Positions 19,073 through 28,177 are shown, numbered from the stretch's first letter. The stretch: 64,000 nucleotides of DNA from Sinorhizobium sojae CCBAU 05684 (GCF_002288525.1 NZ_CP023067.1:3017001-3081000); one strand, 5' to 3'. A program made the numbers and translations. The notes: generated from the sequence alone by a model not told the origin.

Positions 19073-19552
19073 ATGACAGGCACATTGAAAACGGCTGGCT
19101 TCGACGGCGAAACGCTGGAAATCATCGCGTTCCGCCTCCACGACCAGGAATTTTGCGTCAAGACGACGACGATCCGCGAGATCCGCGGCTGGGCGCCGTC
19201 GACGCCCATTCCGCATTCGCCGCCGGAAGTGATCGGCGTCATGAACCTGCGCGGCACGGTGATCCCGATCATCGACCTTGCCCACAAGCTCGGCATGAAA
19301 TCGACCGTCGCCAACGAGCGCAGCGCCATCGTCGTCGCGGAAGTCCACAATATGGTAATCGGCCTCGTCGTCGATCGCGTCTCCGACATCCTGACCGTCC
19401 AGGGCAGCCAGGTGCAGCCGGTGCCGGAAGTAACCGCCTCCTTCGATAAGAGCTTCGCCGAAGGCATCATCGCCAACGAGACCGGCATGATCTGCTTCCT
19501 CAACCTGTCGCGCATGTTCAAGGAGCGCGAGATCGAGGACCTCGCGGCATAG
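19073..19552 (+). CDS. cheW: chemotaxis coupling protein CheW
   Basis: Adaptor linking chemoreceptors to the CheA kinase at cytoplasmic arrays. 159 residues spanning a full CheW domain: FRLHDQEFCVKTTTIREI, the receptor-binding block VIGVMNLRGTVIPIIDLA, VVDRVSDIL and ETGMICFLNLSRMF. AAGGA six bases before the ATG at 19073 supports this start; a TTG start at 19022 would add 17 residues. A methyl-accepting chemoreceptor follows 522 bases downstream, but no cheA, cheR or cheB is in the window, so this is an accessory coupling gene outside the main che operon. Confidence 0.93.
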   Translation: MTGTLKTAGFDGETLEIIAFRLHDQEFCVKTTTIREIRGWAPSTPIPHSPPEVIGVMNLRGTVIPIIDLAHKLGMKSTVANERSAIVVAEVHNMVIGLVVDRVSDILTVQGSQVQPVPEVTASFDKSFAEGIIANETGMICFLNLSRMFKEREIEDLAA

Positions 19553-19583
19553 TGCATCGGCCCGAAAATCAGAACCGATTTTC

Positions 19584-19620
19584 GGAGGAACGCACTGCCG
19601 CGAGCCACAGGATGTCGCTG
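19584..19620 (+). pseudogene. remnant matching the 3' region of the downstream chemoreceptor gene
   Basis: Bases 19584-19620 match 21631-21667 inside the downstream chemoreceptor gene at 36 of 37 positions, with 29 consecutive identical bases. In the intact gene this region encodes [12 protein letters not shown], a segment conserved near the C-terminus of many chemoreceptors. The match ends abruptly after this. The simplest reading is the scar of a lost duplicated mcp 3' end. Confidence 0.55.
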
Positions 19621-19633
19621 TGGAAAGCAAGAT

Positions 19634-19702
19634 GCGCAGATTCAAGGTCTTGCAGCGCCCTTTGTGCGGCCTGAATCGCCTGAAGGACGCACGGCGCTGT
19701 AG
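19634..19702 (+). repeat. dispersed palindromic repeat, copy A
   Basis: Starts with a CAGATTCAA segment and folds through CAGCGCC...GGCGCTG and GTGCG...CGCAC. It shares its order of blocks with 60,316-60,375 and, over the 3' hairpin, with 56,411-56,450 on the other strand. This is a member of a rhizobial intergenic hairpin family. Confidence 0.55.
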
Positions 19703-19744
19703 TGCCAATGGCAGAAGATGCGCGGTGCTTCGATGCAGGATGAG

Positions 19745-19774
19745 AAAAAGCCGCCTCGTCATGGCGGCTTTTTT
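19745..19774 (+). terminator. strong rho-independent terminator
   Basis: AAAAAGCCGCC, seven-base loop, GGCGGCTTTTTT: a GC-rich stem with a T-run on the plus strand and a matching A-run, so it could act in both directions. It lies 193 bases after cheW, ending a long 3' untranslated region or a separate small RNA. Confidence 0.85.
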
Positions 19775-20074
19775 GTGCGGACTGAACCGTGGACGCTGCG
19801 TTGTTCGGAGACAACCCTGGCGTTCAATGTACGCCACTGCTATTTTAATGCGTCATTAAGAGTATAGCTCTAATTTAGGTTGTACTCGGATTTGACGTCT
19901 CCGAGTTCGATATCTTCCATATGAGCATAACTGCCTCCTCAAGGGCGGCGCAATAGAACAGAAAGCATCCACGAGTCGACCGCTTGGCCTTGGTCCCGCT
20001 GAGTTGAGTCGTATCCCGTACTCCGCTGCCAATGACCAGCCTCTTTTTCAAGCAACGGATTTCAGAGGAGAATC

Positions 20075-21835
20075 ATGTTTTCTTTCGCGAAAAGCGCGGA
20101 TGCGCACCACATCATTGAAGCATTGTCCAAGTCGCAAGCAATCGTTCAGTTCGATCTCGCCGGCAATGTCCTCGGCGCGAACGACAACTTCTGCAAGGCG
20201 CTCGGCTACCGCCCGGAGGAAATCACCGGCCGGCACCATCGTTTGTTCTGCGCCCCCGAATACGTCTCGACCGATGAATATCGCGATTTCTGGTTGCGAC
20301 TTGGCCGCGGCGAGTTCGAGAGCGACACCTTCAGGCGCATTGCCAAGGGGGGCCGGGAGATATGGATCCAGGCGACCTACAACCCGGTCTTCCGCAACGG
20401 CAAGCCATGCAAGATCGTGAAATTTGCGACGGACATCACCGCCGCAAAGATGAGGGCCACGGAAGATGCCGGCAAGCTCGATGCCATTTCCCGCTCCCAG
20501 GCTGTGATCGAATTTACCCCGACGGGCGAGGTGCTCGCGGCCAATGAAAACTTCTGCAATGCGCTTGGCTACGAACTCACCGAAATCGTCGGTCGGCACC
20601 ACAGCATGTTCTGCGAGCCCGGTTATGCGGGCACGGCCGAATACGCGGATTTCTGGAAGAGGCTGGCTCAGGGCGAATTCATTGCCAACGAGTTCGTCCG
20701 TTACGGGAAGAGAGGCAAGGAGGTCTGGATTCAGGCAGCCTACAACCCCCTTCGCGATCCGAATGGCCGCGTATACAAGGTCGTGAAGTATGCGACCGAC
20801 GTCACCGAACGGATGGGCGCGATCAACGCACTCGGGGCCGGCTTACGGGCCCTTGCCGAGGGCGATCTGACACTGTCGCTCGATGCACCCTTCGTGCCCA
20901 GTATGGAACTGGTGCGCAAGGACTTCAACGAGGCGTTGGCCCGCCTCCGTCGGGCCATGCAGACGGTCGGTGAAAACGCCAGCGGCATCGCAGGCGGAGC
21001 GCGCGAGATCCGATCGGCCGCCGACGATCTTTCAAAACGAACCGAACAACAGGCGGCTTCGGTCGAGGAAACGGCGGCGGCACTTGACCAGATCACCACC
21101 ACCGTCACCGACACGAGCCGCCGAGCGGAGGATGCGGGCAATCTGGTCGCCAAGACCAAGGAGGGCGCGGAACGCTCCGGTCTCGTCGTCAAGAGCGCGA
21201 TCAACGCGATGGGCCAGATCGAGCAATCCTCCCGCGAGATCAGCAACATCATCAACGTGATCGATTCGATCGCCTTTCAGACCAACCTCCTGGCGCTCAA
21301 TGCAGGGGTCGAGGCGGCCCGCGCAGGCGAGGCCGGCAAGGGCTTCGCCGTCGTGGCACAGGAGGTGCGCGAACTGGCACAGCGTTCGGCAAACGCGGCG
21401 AAGGAAATCAAGACGCTGATCACGACCTCCGGCGAGCATGTGAAGAGCGGCGCTTCGCTGGTCGGCCAGACGGGTACCGAACTGGAAGCAATCATCGCCC
21501 AGGTCAATGATATCGATGTCAACGTCTCGGCGATCGTCGAAGCGGCGCGTGAGCAGGCAACAGGTCTGCGGGAGATCAACCAGGCCGTCAATGCCATGGA
21601 CCAGACGACGCAGCAGAACGCGGCCATGGTGGAGGAAAGCACTGCCGCGAGCCACAGGATGTCGCTGGAGGCTGATGCATTGCACACCCTGCTTCGCCAG
21701 TTCCGGATCGGACCGGCTACAGCAGAAGCATACCAGCCGGCCGCACCCCTGCACGCCACCGGCAAGGCGGCGCGCAGCGGGACAAGATCGAACCTTGCCC
21801 TCGTTCCGGCCGGCAACCAGTGGGCGGATTTCTGA
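20075..21835 (+). CDS. mcpY: cytosolic chemoreceptor with two PAS domains (McpY-like)
   Basis: 586 residues with no transmembrane helix or signal peptide, so a soluble receptor. Two tandem PAS domains (about 8-125 and 130-245) are near-repeats of each other ([27 protein letters not shown] and [26 protein letters not shown]). A linker resembling a HAMP end follows, then a coiled MCP signalling domain with the hairpin tip [33 protein letters not shown] at about residues 397-430. Double-PAS cytosolic architecture matches McpY of Sinorhizobium meliloti; the ligand or cofactor is unknown. AGAGGAGAATC precedes the ATG. cheW lies upstream. Confidence 0.88.
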   Translation: MFSFAKSADAHHIIEALSKSQAIVQFDLAGNVLGANDNFCKALGYRPEEITGRHHRLFCAPEYVSTDEYRDFWLRLGRGEFESDTFRRIAKGGREIWIQATYNPVFRNGKPCKIVKFATDITAAKMRATEDAGKLDAISRSQAVIEFTPTGEVLAANENFCNALGYELTEIVGRHHSMFCEPGYAGTAEYADFWKRLAQGEFIANEFVRYGKRGKEVWIQAAYNPLRDPNGRVYKVVKYATDVTERMGAINALGAGLRALAEGDLTLSLDAPFVPSMELVRKDFNEALARLRRAMQTVGENASGIAGGAREIRSAADDLSKRTEQQAASVEETAAALDQITTTVTDTSRRAEDAGNLVAKTKEGAERSGLVVKSAINAMGQIEQSSREISNIINVIDSIAFQTNLLALNAGVEAARAGEAGKGFAVVAQEVRELAQRSANAAKEIKTLITTSGEHVKSGASLVGQTGTELEAIIAQVNDIDVNVSAIVEAAREQATGLREINQAVNAMDQTTQQNAAMVEESTAASHRMSLEADALHTLLRQFRIGPATAEAYQPAAPLHATGKAARSGTRSNLALVPAGNQWADF

Positions 21836-21864
21836 GCCCTTACGGCACGCCATAAAGTAGGACC

Positions 21865-21894
21865 GAGGGAGGACGGCGATGGCCGCTCTCCCTC
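21865..21894. terminator. hairpin between convergent chemoreceptor gene and fdsD
   Basis: GAGGGAGGACGGC (21865-21877) and GCCGCTCTCCCTC (21882-21894) form a 13-base-pair stem with one mismatch and one G-T pair. There is no long T-run on either strand, so it is a probable but weak bidirectional terminator. Confidence 0.5.
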
Positions 21895-21913
21895 GCGCCG
21901 GCATTTTCTGAGA

Positions 21914-22168
21914 TTAAAGGCATGCTGCGGGATCTATGGCCGCTTCCGGCCGCCTGATCTTCGAGGCCGCTTCCAGCACCAGAGGCTTCAGCCCCTCGCC
22001 GCCGTGGTCGATATGCTCGAACAGCTTGCGACGCATGCGTGGTTCCCAATATTTGTTGATGTGAGTGGCGACGCCTTGCGCCGCCTCGTTTGCCGGCTGG
22101 CTCTGGAAAAACGTGGCGATCTGGTTCGCCATATAGATGAGCTTGGCATTGGTGCTTTCAGTCGACAT
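21914..22168 (-). CDS. fdsD: formate dehydrogenase delta subunit FdsD
   Basis: 84 residues, matching the small FdsD family (KLIYMANQIATFFQSQPANEAAQGVATHINKYWEPRMRRKLFEHI). It is the last gene of the fds operon, 22 bases after fdsC. FdsD is a small component or assembly partner of the soluble Mo-dependent NAD-reducing formate dehydrogenase; its exact role is unclear. GGAG precedes the ATG by seven bases. Confidence 0.9.
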   Translation of the reverse strand: MSTESTNAKLIYMANQIATFFQSQPANEAAQGVATHINKYWEPRMRRKLFEHIDHGGEGLKPLVLEAASKIRRPEAAIDPAACL

Positions 22169-22190
22169 CGGAAAACTCCGGTTTCCAGAA

Positions 22191-23090
22191 TCAGAGCGGC
22201 ATGCGGGCGGAAAGCCGAGCGCTACCCCCGTCCCACTCTATGCGTTCGGCGTGGGTGAAGATTTCGAATTCGTCGCCGCGCACGAGCGCGACCAGCGTTA
22301 TCCCCGCCTCTTCAGCGGTGCGGATCGCAAGAGCCGTCGGGGCGGAAATGGCGATGATCACCGGACTGCCGGTGATCGCCGTCTTCTGGACCATCTCGAG
22401 GGAGACGCGCGAGGTGACGACGACGGCGCCTTGGACGCCCTTGAAACCGGCCCGCGCGGCCGCCCCCGTCAGTTTGTCCAAAGCATTGTGTCGACCGACA
22501 TCCTCGCGGACGGCGATCAATCCGCTTCCCGGCACATAGAATGCCGCGCCATGCACGGCGCGCGTTTCGCTGTGCAGAGGCTGCTTGCCGTCGAGAAGCG
22601 CGACGGCCTGTACGACGTCCTCATCGGTGAGTCTTAGCGGCGAAGCCGAAACACTCGGCGTGGAGCGCACGGCCTCCTCGATCGATTCGATACCGCAAAG
22701 GCCGCAGCCGACCGGCCCGGCCATGTGGCGGCGGCGCAGCCGCAACGCTTCGTTCACCTCGTCCTTGAGAGTGATCTGCAGATCGATGCCCTTCTCCTCG
22801 GCCACGACATCGATTGCGTCGATCTGATCAGGATCGGAGATGATGCCCTCCGTCAGGCTGAAGCCGACGGCGAAATCCTCGAGATCGGCGGGCGTCGCCA
22901 TCATCACCGCATGCGTGGAACCGCCATAGGTCAGGGCTACCGGCACTTCTTCCGGCACCACGCGCGATTGACCGACCCGCACGCCAACACGCCGCGCGCT
23001 CTCGGGAACCGTCTGCGTCGTGCGGAAGCGGGTCATGTCGGCCGCCCTGATCGGGGCGGCCGGAAAGGGGGTAGATTGCTTGTCCGCCAT
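22191..23090 (-). CDS. fdhD: formate dehydrogenase accessory sulfurtransferase FdsC/FdhD
   Basis: 299 residues. FdhD-family proteins deliver sulfur to the bis-MGD molybdenum cofactor before its insertion in formate dehydrogenase. The redox-active cysteine loop GCGLCGIES is present, as are PLRLTDEDV, the ETRAVHGAAFY strand, EDVGRHNALDKL and SRVSLEMVQK. It lies eight bases after fdsA in the fds operon; in such operons it is called fdsC. Confidence 0.94.
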   Translation of the reverse strand: MADKQSTPFPAAPIRAADMTRFRTTQTVPESARRVGVRVGQSRVVPEEVPVALTYGGSTHAVMMATPADLEDFAVGFSLTEGIISDPDQIDAIDVVAEEKGIDLQITLKDEVNEALRLRRRHMAGPVGCGLCGIESIEEAVRSTPSVSASPLRLTDEDVVQAVALLDGKQPLHSETRAVHGAAFYVPGSGLIAVREDVGRHNALDKLTGAAARAGFKGVQGAVVVTSRVSLEMVQKTAITGSPVIIAISAPTALAIRTAEEAGITLVALVRGDEFEIFTHAERIEWDGGSARLSARMPL

Positions 23091-23098
23091 CCCGCCCC

Positions 23099-25978
23099 CT
23101 ATTCCGCCGCCTCCAGCTTGCCGGCAATGCGCCGCGACTGGCGGGCCTGCTCGTCATAGTCGCGCTGCCAGTCGGTCGGGCCGTTAGAGGGCGCTACCTG
23201 CACCGCCGTCACCTTGTATTCCGGGCAGTTCGTCGCCCAGTCCGAGAAATCGGTGGTAATGACGTTGGCCTGCGTCGTCGGGTGATGGAAGGTGGTGTAG
23301 ACGACACCTGGCGCGACGCGATCGGTGATCAGCGCCCGAAGCGTCGTTTCGCCCGAACGGCTGGCAAGCTTCACCCAGTCTCCGTCGCGGATGCCGCGCT
23401 GTTCGGCATCGTGAGGATGGATCTCCAGCAGGTCTTCGGGATGCCAGGCGACGTTTTCCGTACGCCGCGTCTGTGCGCCCACATTGTAGTGGCTGAGGAT
23501 TCGGCCCGTCGTCAAAAGCAGCGGGAAGCGCGGGCCGGTCTTCTCGTCGGTCGCCACATATTCCGTGCGGATGAACTTGCCCTTGCCGCGCACGAAGCCG
23601 TCGACATGCATGATCGGCGAACCGAGCGGCGCCTTCTCGTTGCAGGGCCACTGCACGGAGCCCATCTTGTCGAGATAATCATAGGAAACCATGGCGAAGG
23701 TCGGCGTCGTCGCTGCGATCTCATCCATGATCTCGGACGGATGCCCATAGTTCCAGTCGAGCCCCATCGCCTGGGCGAGCTTCTGCGTCACCTCCCAGTC
23801 GGCATAGCCGTTCTTCGGCCGCATCACGCGGCGCACACGGTTGATGCGCCGCTCGGCATTGGTGAAGGTGCCGTCCTTTTCCAGGAAGGTCGAGCCCGGA
23901 AGGAAGACATGGGCGTAGTTGGCCGTCTCGTTGAGGAAGAGATCCTGCACGACGACGCATTCCATCGCGGCAAGTCCGGCGGCCACGTGCTTCGTATCCG
24001 GGTCGGACTGCAGGATGTCCTCGCCCTGGATGTAGAGGCCCTTGAAGGTGCCGTCGACGGCAGCATCGAGCATGTTGGGGATACGCAGGCCCGGCTCGTT
24101 GTTGAGCGTCACGCCCCAGAGCTTCTCGAAGGTCTCGCGCGTGGCGTCGTCCGAGATATGCCGGTAGCCGGGCAGCTCGTGCGGGAAGGAGCCCATGTCG
24201 CAGGAGCCCTGCACGTTGTTTTGGCCGCGTAGCGGATTGACGCCGACGCCCGGCCGGCCGATGTTGCCGGTGGCCATCGCGAGGTTGGCGATCGCCATGA
24301 CAGTGGTCGAGCCCTGGCTGTGCTCGGTGACGCCGAGGCCGTAATAGATCGCGCCGTTGCCGCCGGTGGCATAGAGCCGCGCCGCGCCGCGGACCAGTTC
24401 CGCCGGAACGCCGGTATAGGATTCGGTCGCCTCCGGGCTGTGATAGGGCTCGGAAACGAAGGCCGCCCAATCCTCGAATTCCGACCAGTCGCAGCGCTCG
24501 CGGATGAAGGCCTCGTTTGCCAGTCCCTCTGTGACGATAACGTGGGCGAGCGCCGTGAGGATGGCGACGTTGGTGCCCGGCTTGATCGGCAGGTGGTAGG
24601 CGGCTTCGACATGGGCCGAGCGGACGAGGTCGATCCGCCGCGGATCGATGACGATCAGCTTCGCGCCCTGGCGCAGCCGCTTCTTCAGCCGCGAGGCGAA
24701 GACCGGGTGGCCGTCGGTCGGATTGGCGCCGATGATGACGGCGACATCCGTATGTTCGACGCTGTCGAAATTCTGCGTGCCGGCAGAAGTGCCGAAGGTC
24801 TGGTTGAGGCCGTAGCCGGTCGGCGAATGGCAGACGCGGGCGCAGGTATCGACATTGTTGTTGCCGAAGCCGGCGCGCACCAGCTTCTGCACCAGATAGG
24901 TCTCCTCATTGGTGCAGCGCGACGAGGTGATGCCGCCGACCGAATCGCGGCCATACTGATACTGGATGCGGCGGAACTCGGAAGCGACATGCGCATACGC
25001 CTCCTCCCAGGTGACCTCGCGCCAAGGATCGGTGATCTTCTCGCGGATCATCGGATTGAGGATGCGGTCCTTGTGGGTCGAATAGCCATAGGCGAAGCGG
25101 CCTTTGACGCAGGAATGGCCGCGATTCGCCTGACCGTCCTTCCACGGCACCATGCGCACCAGCTCCTCGCCGCGCATTTCCGCCTTGAACGAACAGCCGA
25201 CGCCGCAATAGGCGCAGGTGGTGACGACTGAATGCTCCGGCTGGCCGATTTCGATCACCGATTTTTCAGTCAGCGTCGCCGTCGGGCAGGCCTGCACGCA
25301 GGCGCCGCAGGAGACGCATTCGGAGGAGATGAAATCCTCGCTCATGCCGGCGGAGACACGCGAATCGAAGCCGCGGCCGCTAATCGTCAGCGCAAAGGTG
25401 CCCTGCACCTCTTCGCAGGCGCGCACGCAGCGCGAGCAGACGATGCATTTCGCCGGATCGAAGGTGAAATAGGGATTGGTTTCGTCCTTCGGCACCCAGT
25501 TGACGTTGATATCGCCATTGTTGCGCGCCGTGACGTGATTGGCGCCGTCATAACCGTAGCGCACGTCGCGTAGGCCAACCGCGCCCGCCATGTCCTGCAG
25601 TTCGCAATCGCCGTTGGCCGCACAGGTCAGGCAGTCGAGCGGATGATCGGAGATATAGAGCTCCATCACGCCGCGGCGGACATCCTTGAGGCGCTGCGTC
25701 TGCGTGGAGACGCTGATGCCTTGTGCCACCGGAGTGGTGCAAGAGGCGGGCATGCCGGCACGCCCTTCGATCTCGACGAGACACAGCCGGCAGGAGCCGA
25801 ACGCGTCCATCATGTCGGAGGCACAGAGCTTCGGCACTTCTATGCCCGCCTCCATCGCCGCGCGCATGATCGAGGTGCCCTCCGGCACGGTGATCTCGCA
25901 CCCGTCGATCGTCAGCGTCACCAGCTTTTCGGAGTTAGAAGCAGGAGTGCCGTAGTCGATTTCATGAATGAGGGACAT
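23099..25978 (-). CDS. fdsA: formate dehydrogenase alpha (molybdopterin) subunit
   Basis: 959 residues; oxidises formate to CO2 at a bis-MGD Mo centre and feeds electrons through Fe-S clusters to FdsB. Order: N-terminal 2Fe-2S domain (C52, C63, C66, C80), His/Cys cluster DHPLDCLTCAANGDC, two 4Fe-4S ferredoxin motifs (CIVCSRCVRAC and CVSCGACVQAC), CAYCGVGC 4Fe-4S, then the molybdopterin oxidoreductase and dinucleotide-binding domains. The Mo ligand is C383 in RVCHSPTGYG, aligned with the selenocysteine of E. coli FdhF, so this is a Cys-type enzyme. It is cytoplasmic, without a Tat signal. Confidence 0.96.
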   Translation of the reverse strand: MSLIHEIDYGTPASNSEKLVTLTIDGCEITVPEGTSIMRAAMEAGIEVPKLCASDMMDAFGSCRLCLVEIEGRAGMPASCTTPVAQGISVSTQTQRLKDVRRGVMELYISDHPLDCLTCAANGDCELQDMAGAVGLRDVRYGYDGANHVTARNNGDINVNWVPKDETNPYFTFDPAKCIVCSRCVRACEEVQGTFALTISGRGFDSRVSAGMSEDFISSECVSCGACVQACPTATLTEKSVIEIGQPEHSVVTTCAYCGVGCSFKAEMRGEELVRMVPWKDGQANRGHSCVKGRFAYGYSTHKDRILNPMIREKITDPWREVTWEEAYAHVASEFRRIQYQYGRDSVGGITSSRCTNEETYLVQKLVRAGFGNNNVDTCARVCHSPTGYGLNQTFGTSAGTQNFDSVEHTDVAVIIGANPTDGHPVFASRLKKRLRQGAKLIVIDPRRIDLVRSAHVEAAYHLPIKPGTNVAILTALAHVIVTEGLANEAFIRERCDWSEFEDWAAFVSEPYHSPEATESYTGVPAELVRGAARLYATGGNGAIYYGLGVTEHSQGSTTVMAIANLAMATGNIGRPGVGVNPLRGQNNVQGSCDMGSFPHELPGYRHISDDATRETFEKLWGVTLNNEPGLRIPNMLDAAVDGTFKGLYIQGEDILQSDPDTKHVAAGLAAMECVVVQDLFLNETANYAHVFLPGSTFLEKDGTFTNAERRINRVRRVMRPKNGYADWEVTQKLAQAMGLDWNYGHPSEIMDEIAATTPTFAMVSYDYLDKMGSVQWPCNEKAPLGSPIMHVDGFVRGKGKFIRTEYVATDEKTGPRFPLLLTTGRILSHYNVGAQTRRTENVAWHPEDLLEIHPHDAEQRGIRDGDWVKLASRSGETTLRALITDRVAPGVVYTTFHHPTTQANVITTDFSDWATNCPEYKVTAVQVAPSNGPTDWQRDYDEQARQSRRIAGKLEAAE

Positions 25979-26019
25979 TACTGGGCCTCCTGGGAATTTG
26001 CGTTCAGGGCGGTTGATTT

Positions 26020-26135
26020 ACCCCTCGCCCTCGATGCCGGCGCCTGGCCCTCCGGCTGCCGCCACCTTCTCCCCGCGCGAGGGGAGAGGGCTGGTGGTCC
26101 TCGGGTTAAACCCGAGGAGAGGGGCAAATCTCGAC
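26020..26135. repeat. RIME-like element between fdsB and fdsA
   Basis: Occupies the 166-base gap inside the fds operon. It includes CTCCCC...GGGGAG and a perfect hairpin CCTCGGG/CCCGAGG at 26099-26117 (nine-base arms, one central base). All other gaps in this operon are eight to 22 bases or overlaps, so the element was probably inserted into an intact operon. Confidence 0.6.
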
Positions 26136-26144
26136 GCGTAAATG

Positions 26145-27701
26145 TCATTCCGCCGCCTCCCTCACCGGCGCCGGCTCGAAATCCTCCGGAAAGTGAGTCA
26201 TGGCACTCACCACCGGATAGGGCGTGAAGCCGCCGAGGGCGCAGAGCGAGCCGAATTTCATCGTGTTGCAGAGATCGGCGAGCAGCTCGCGGTTCTTCTC
26301 CGGCTCGATCCCGTCTCTGATCTTGTCCGCAACTTCAACCCCGCGCGTCGAGCCGAGGCGGCAGGGCGTGCACTTGCCACAGCTCTCGACCGCGCAGAAT
26401 TCCATGGCGAACCGCGCCTGCTTCAGCATGTCGGCCGTATCGTCGAAGACGACGATTCCGGCATGGCCGATGAGGCCGTCCTTCGCCGCGAAGGCCTCGT
26501 AGTCGAAAGGCGTGTCGAACAGCGTCCGCGGGAAATAGGCACCGAGCGGACCGCCGACCTGCACGGCCTTGACCGGCCGGCCGCTTGCAGTGCCGCCGGC
26601 GATGTCGTCGACGATCTCGCCGAGCGTCAGGCCGAAGCCGATTTCGAACAGTCCGCCATGCTTGACGTTGCCCGCGATCTGGATCGGGATCGTGCCGCGC
26701 GAGCGCCCCATGCCGAAATCGCGGTAATAGGCGGCCCCCTGATCGAGGATCACCGGCACCGAGGCGAGCGAGATGACGTTGTTGATCACCGTCGGCTGGT
26801 CGAACAGGCCCTTATGGGCGGGAAGCGGCGGCTTGGCGCGCACGAGCCCGCGCTTGCCTTCGAGGCTGTTCAGGAGCGACGTCTCCTCGCCGCAGACATA
26901 GGCGCCGGCGCCGGTGCGGACTTCCATGTCGAAGGCGTGGGCGGACCCGAGAACAGAGCGGCCAAGCACGCCGGCGGCCCGCGCAACCTCGATCGCCTGC
27001 GTCATCGCCGCGATCGCGTGCGGATACTCGGAGCGCGTATAGATATAGCCCTTGGTGGCGCCCGTCGCGATGCCGGCGATCGCCATGCCTTCAATCAGCA
27101 CGAAGGGATCGCCTTCCATGATCATCCGGTCTGCAAAAGTGCCGCTGTCACCCTCGTCGGCATTGCAGACGATGTATTTTTGCGGCCCCTGCGCTTCGAG
27201 CACCGTCTTCCACTTGATGCCGGTCGGGAAGCCCGCGCCGCCGCGGCCGCGCAGGCCGCTTTCAGTGACCTCGGCGACGATTGCCGCAGGGTCCATCACG
27301 ACCGCCTTCTCAAGGCCGCGCAAGCCGCCATGGGCGCGATAGTCGTGAAGCGACAGCGGATCCGTAATGCCGCAACGGGCAAAGGTCAGCCGCACCTGGC
27401 GCTTGAGGAACGGAATTTCCTCCGTCTTCCCGAGACAGAGCGGGTGCGGGCCGCCGGTGACGAGACCGGCATCGAGGAGTGATGCGACATCGCGCGCCTT
27501 CACCGGGCCATAGGCAATACGGCCCTCGGGGGATTCGACCTCGACCAGCGGCTCCAGCCAATGCATGCCGCGCGACCCGTTGCGAACGATCGTCGCATCG
27601 AGACCGCGGGCCGCCAGTTCCTCGGCCATCACCGTCGCCACTTTTTCGGCGCCAAGCGCCAGCGCGGCCGCATCGCGAGGAATATAGATCTTGACGGTCA
27701 T
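26145..27701 (-). CDS. fdsB: formate dehydrogenase beta (NADH/FMN) subunit
   Basis: 518 residues; diaphorase subunit that passes electrons from the Fe-S chain to NAD+ through FMN, related to NuoF and HoxF. An N-terminal thioredoxin-like segment (about 1-95) is followed by the FMN/NADH domain with GRGGAGFPTGIKW, CNADEGDSGTFADR and the SLBB region, and a C-terminal 4Fe-4S site ESCGKCTPCRLGS. The ATG overlaps the fdsG stop by four bases (ATGA), indicating coupling. Confidence 0.96.
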   Translation of the reverse strand: MTVKIYIPRDAAALALGAEKVATVMAEELAARGLDATIVRNGSRGMHWLEPLVEVESPEGRIAYGPVKARDVASLLDAGLVTGGPHPLCLGKTEEIPFLKRQVRLTFARCGITDPLSLHDYRAHGGLRGLEKAVVMDPAAIVAEVTESGLRGRGGAGFPTGIKWKTVLEAQGPQKYIVCNADEGDSGTFADRMIMEGDPFVLIEGMAIAGIATGATKGYIYTRSEYPHAIAAMTQAIEVARAAGVLGRSVLGSAHAFDMEVRTGAGAYVCGEETSLLNSLEGKRGLVRAKPPLPAHKGLFDQPTVINNVISLASVPVILDQGAAYYRDFGMGRSRGTIPIQIAGNVKHGGLFEIGFGLTLGEIVDDIAGGTASGRPVKAVQVGGPLGAYFPRTLFDTPFDYEAFAAKDGLIGHAGIVVFDDTADMLKQARFAMEFCAVESCGKCTPCRLGSTRGVEVADKIRDGIEPEKNRELLADLCNTMKFGSLCALGGFTPYPVVSAMTHFPEDFEPAPVREAAE

Positions 27702-28177
27702 CGGCGTGCCTCCGCGACCAGCGCCTCAAGCGCTGCATCATCGAGCCGGCCATGCACCTCGCCATCGAGCATTGCCGATGGCGAACAGGAACAGAGCCCC
27801 AGACAGTAAACGGGTTCGAGTGTCACCCCGCCGTCGGGTGTCGTTTCGTGGAAATCGATGCCAAGCAGGGCCTTCGCCCGGTCGGCCAGCCTGTCCCCGC
27901 CCATCGACTGGCACGCTTCGGCGCGACAGAGCTTCAGCACGTGGCGCCCGGCCGGGTGCTCGCGGAAGTCATGATAGAAGGTGACGACGCCGTAGACCTC
28001 GGCGCGCGAGAGATTGAGCTCGCGCGCAATCACCGGCAAGGATTCCTGCGGCACATAGCCGAACTCGTCCTGCAGGGCGTGCAGGATCGGGAGCAACGGG
28101 CCTTCAAGCCCCTTCAGCTCGTCGATGATCGCCAGCGTTTGCTCGGCCACGTCCGCGCGCGGCAGATGGATATTCAC
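27698..28177 (-). CDS. fdsG: formate dehydrogenase gamma (2Fe-2S) subunit
   Basis: 159 residues of the NuoE/HoxE thioredoxin-like 2Fe-2S family. Cluster ligands are C84 and C89 (LCRAEACQSMGG) and C125 and C129 (VYCLGLCSC). It starts with GTG at 28177, preceded by GGGAGGG. It is the first gene of the fds operon, downstream of a LysR gene in the same orientation, and forms the diaphorase module with FdsB. Confidence 0.95.
   Translation of the reverse strand: MNIHLPRADVAEQTLAIIDELKGLEGPLLPILHALQDEFGYVPQESLPVIARELNLSRAEVYGVVTFYHDFREHPAGRHVLKLCRAEACQSMGGDRLADRAKALLGIDFHETTPDGGVTLEPVYCLGLCSCSPSAMLDGEVHGRLDDAALEALVAEARR

Larger units (their letters stand above)
19553..20074. other. 522-base repeat-rich gap between cheW and the chemoreceptor gene
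   Basis: Contains, in order: a hairpin CCGAAAATC-AGAACC-GATTTTCGG (19562-19585) just after the cheW stop; a 37-base near-copy of the chemoreceptor 3' region (19584-19620); a dispersed palindromic repeat (19634-19702); and a strong terminator (19745-19774). The remaining 300 bases should hold the chemoreceptor promoter; no confident -35/-10 was identified. No open frame here has a convincing start. Confidence 0.6.
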
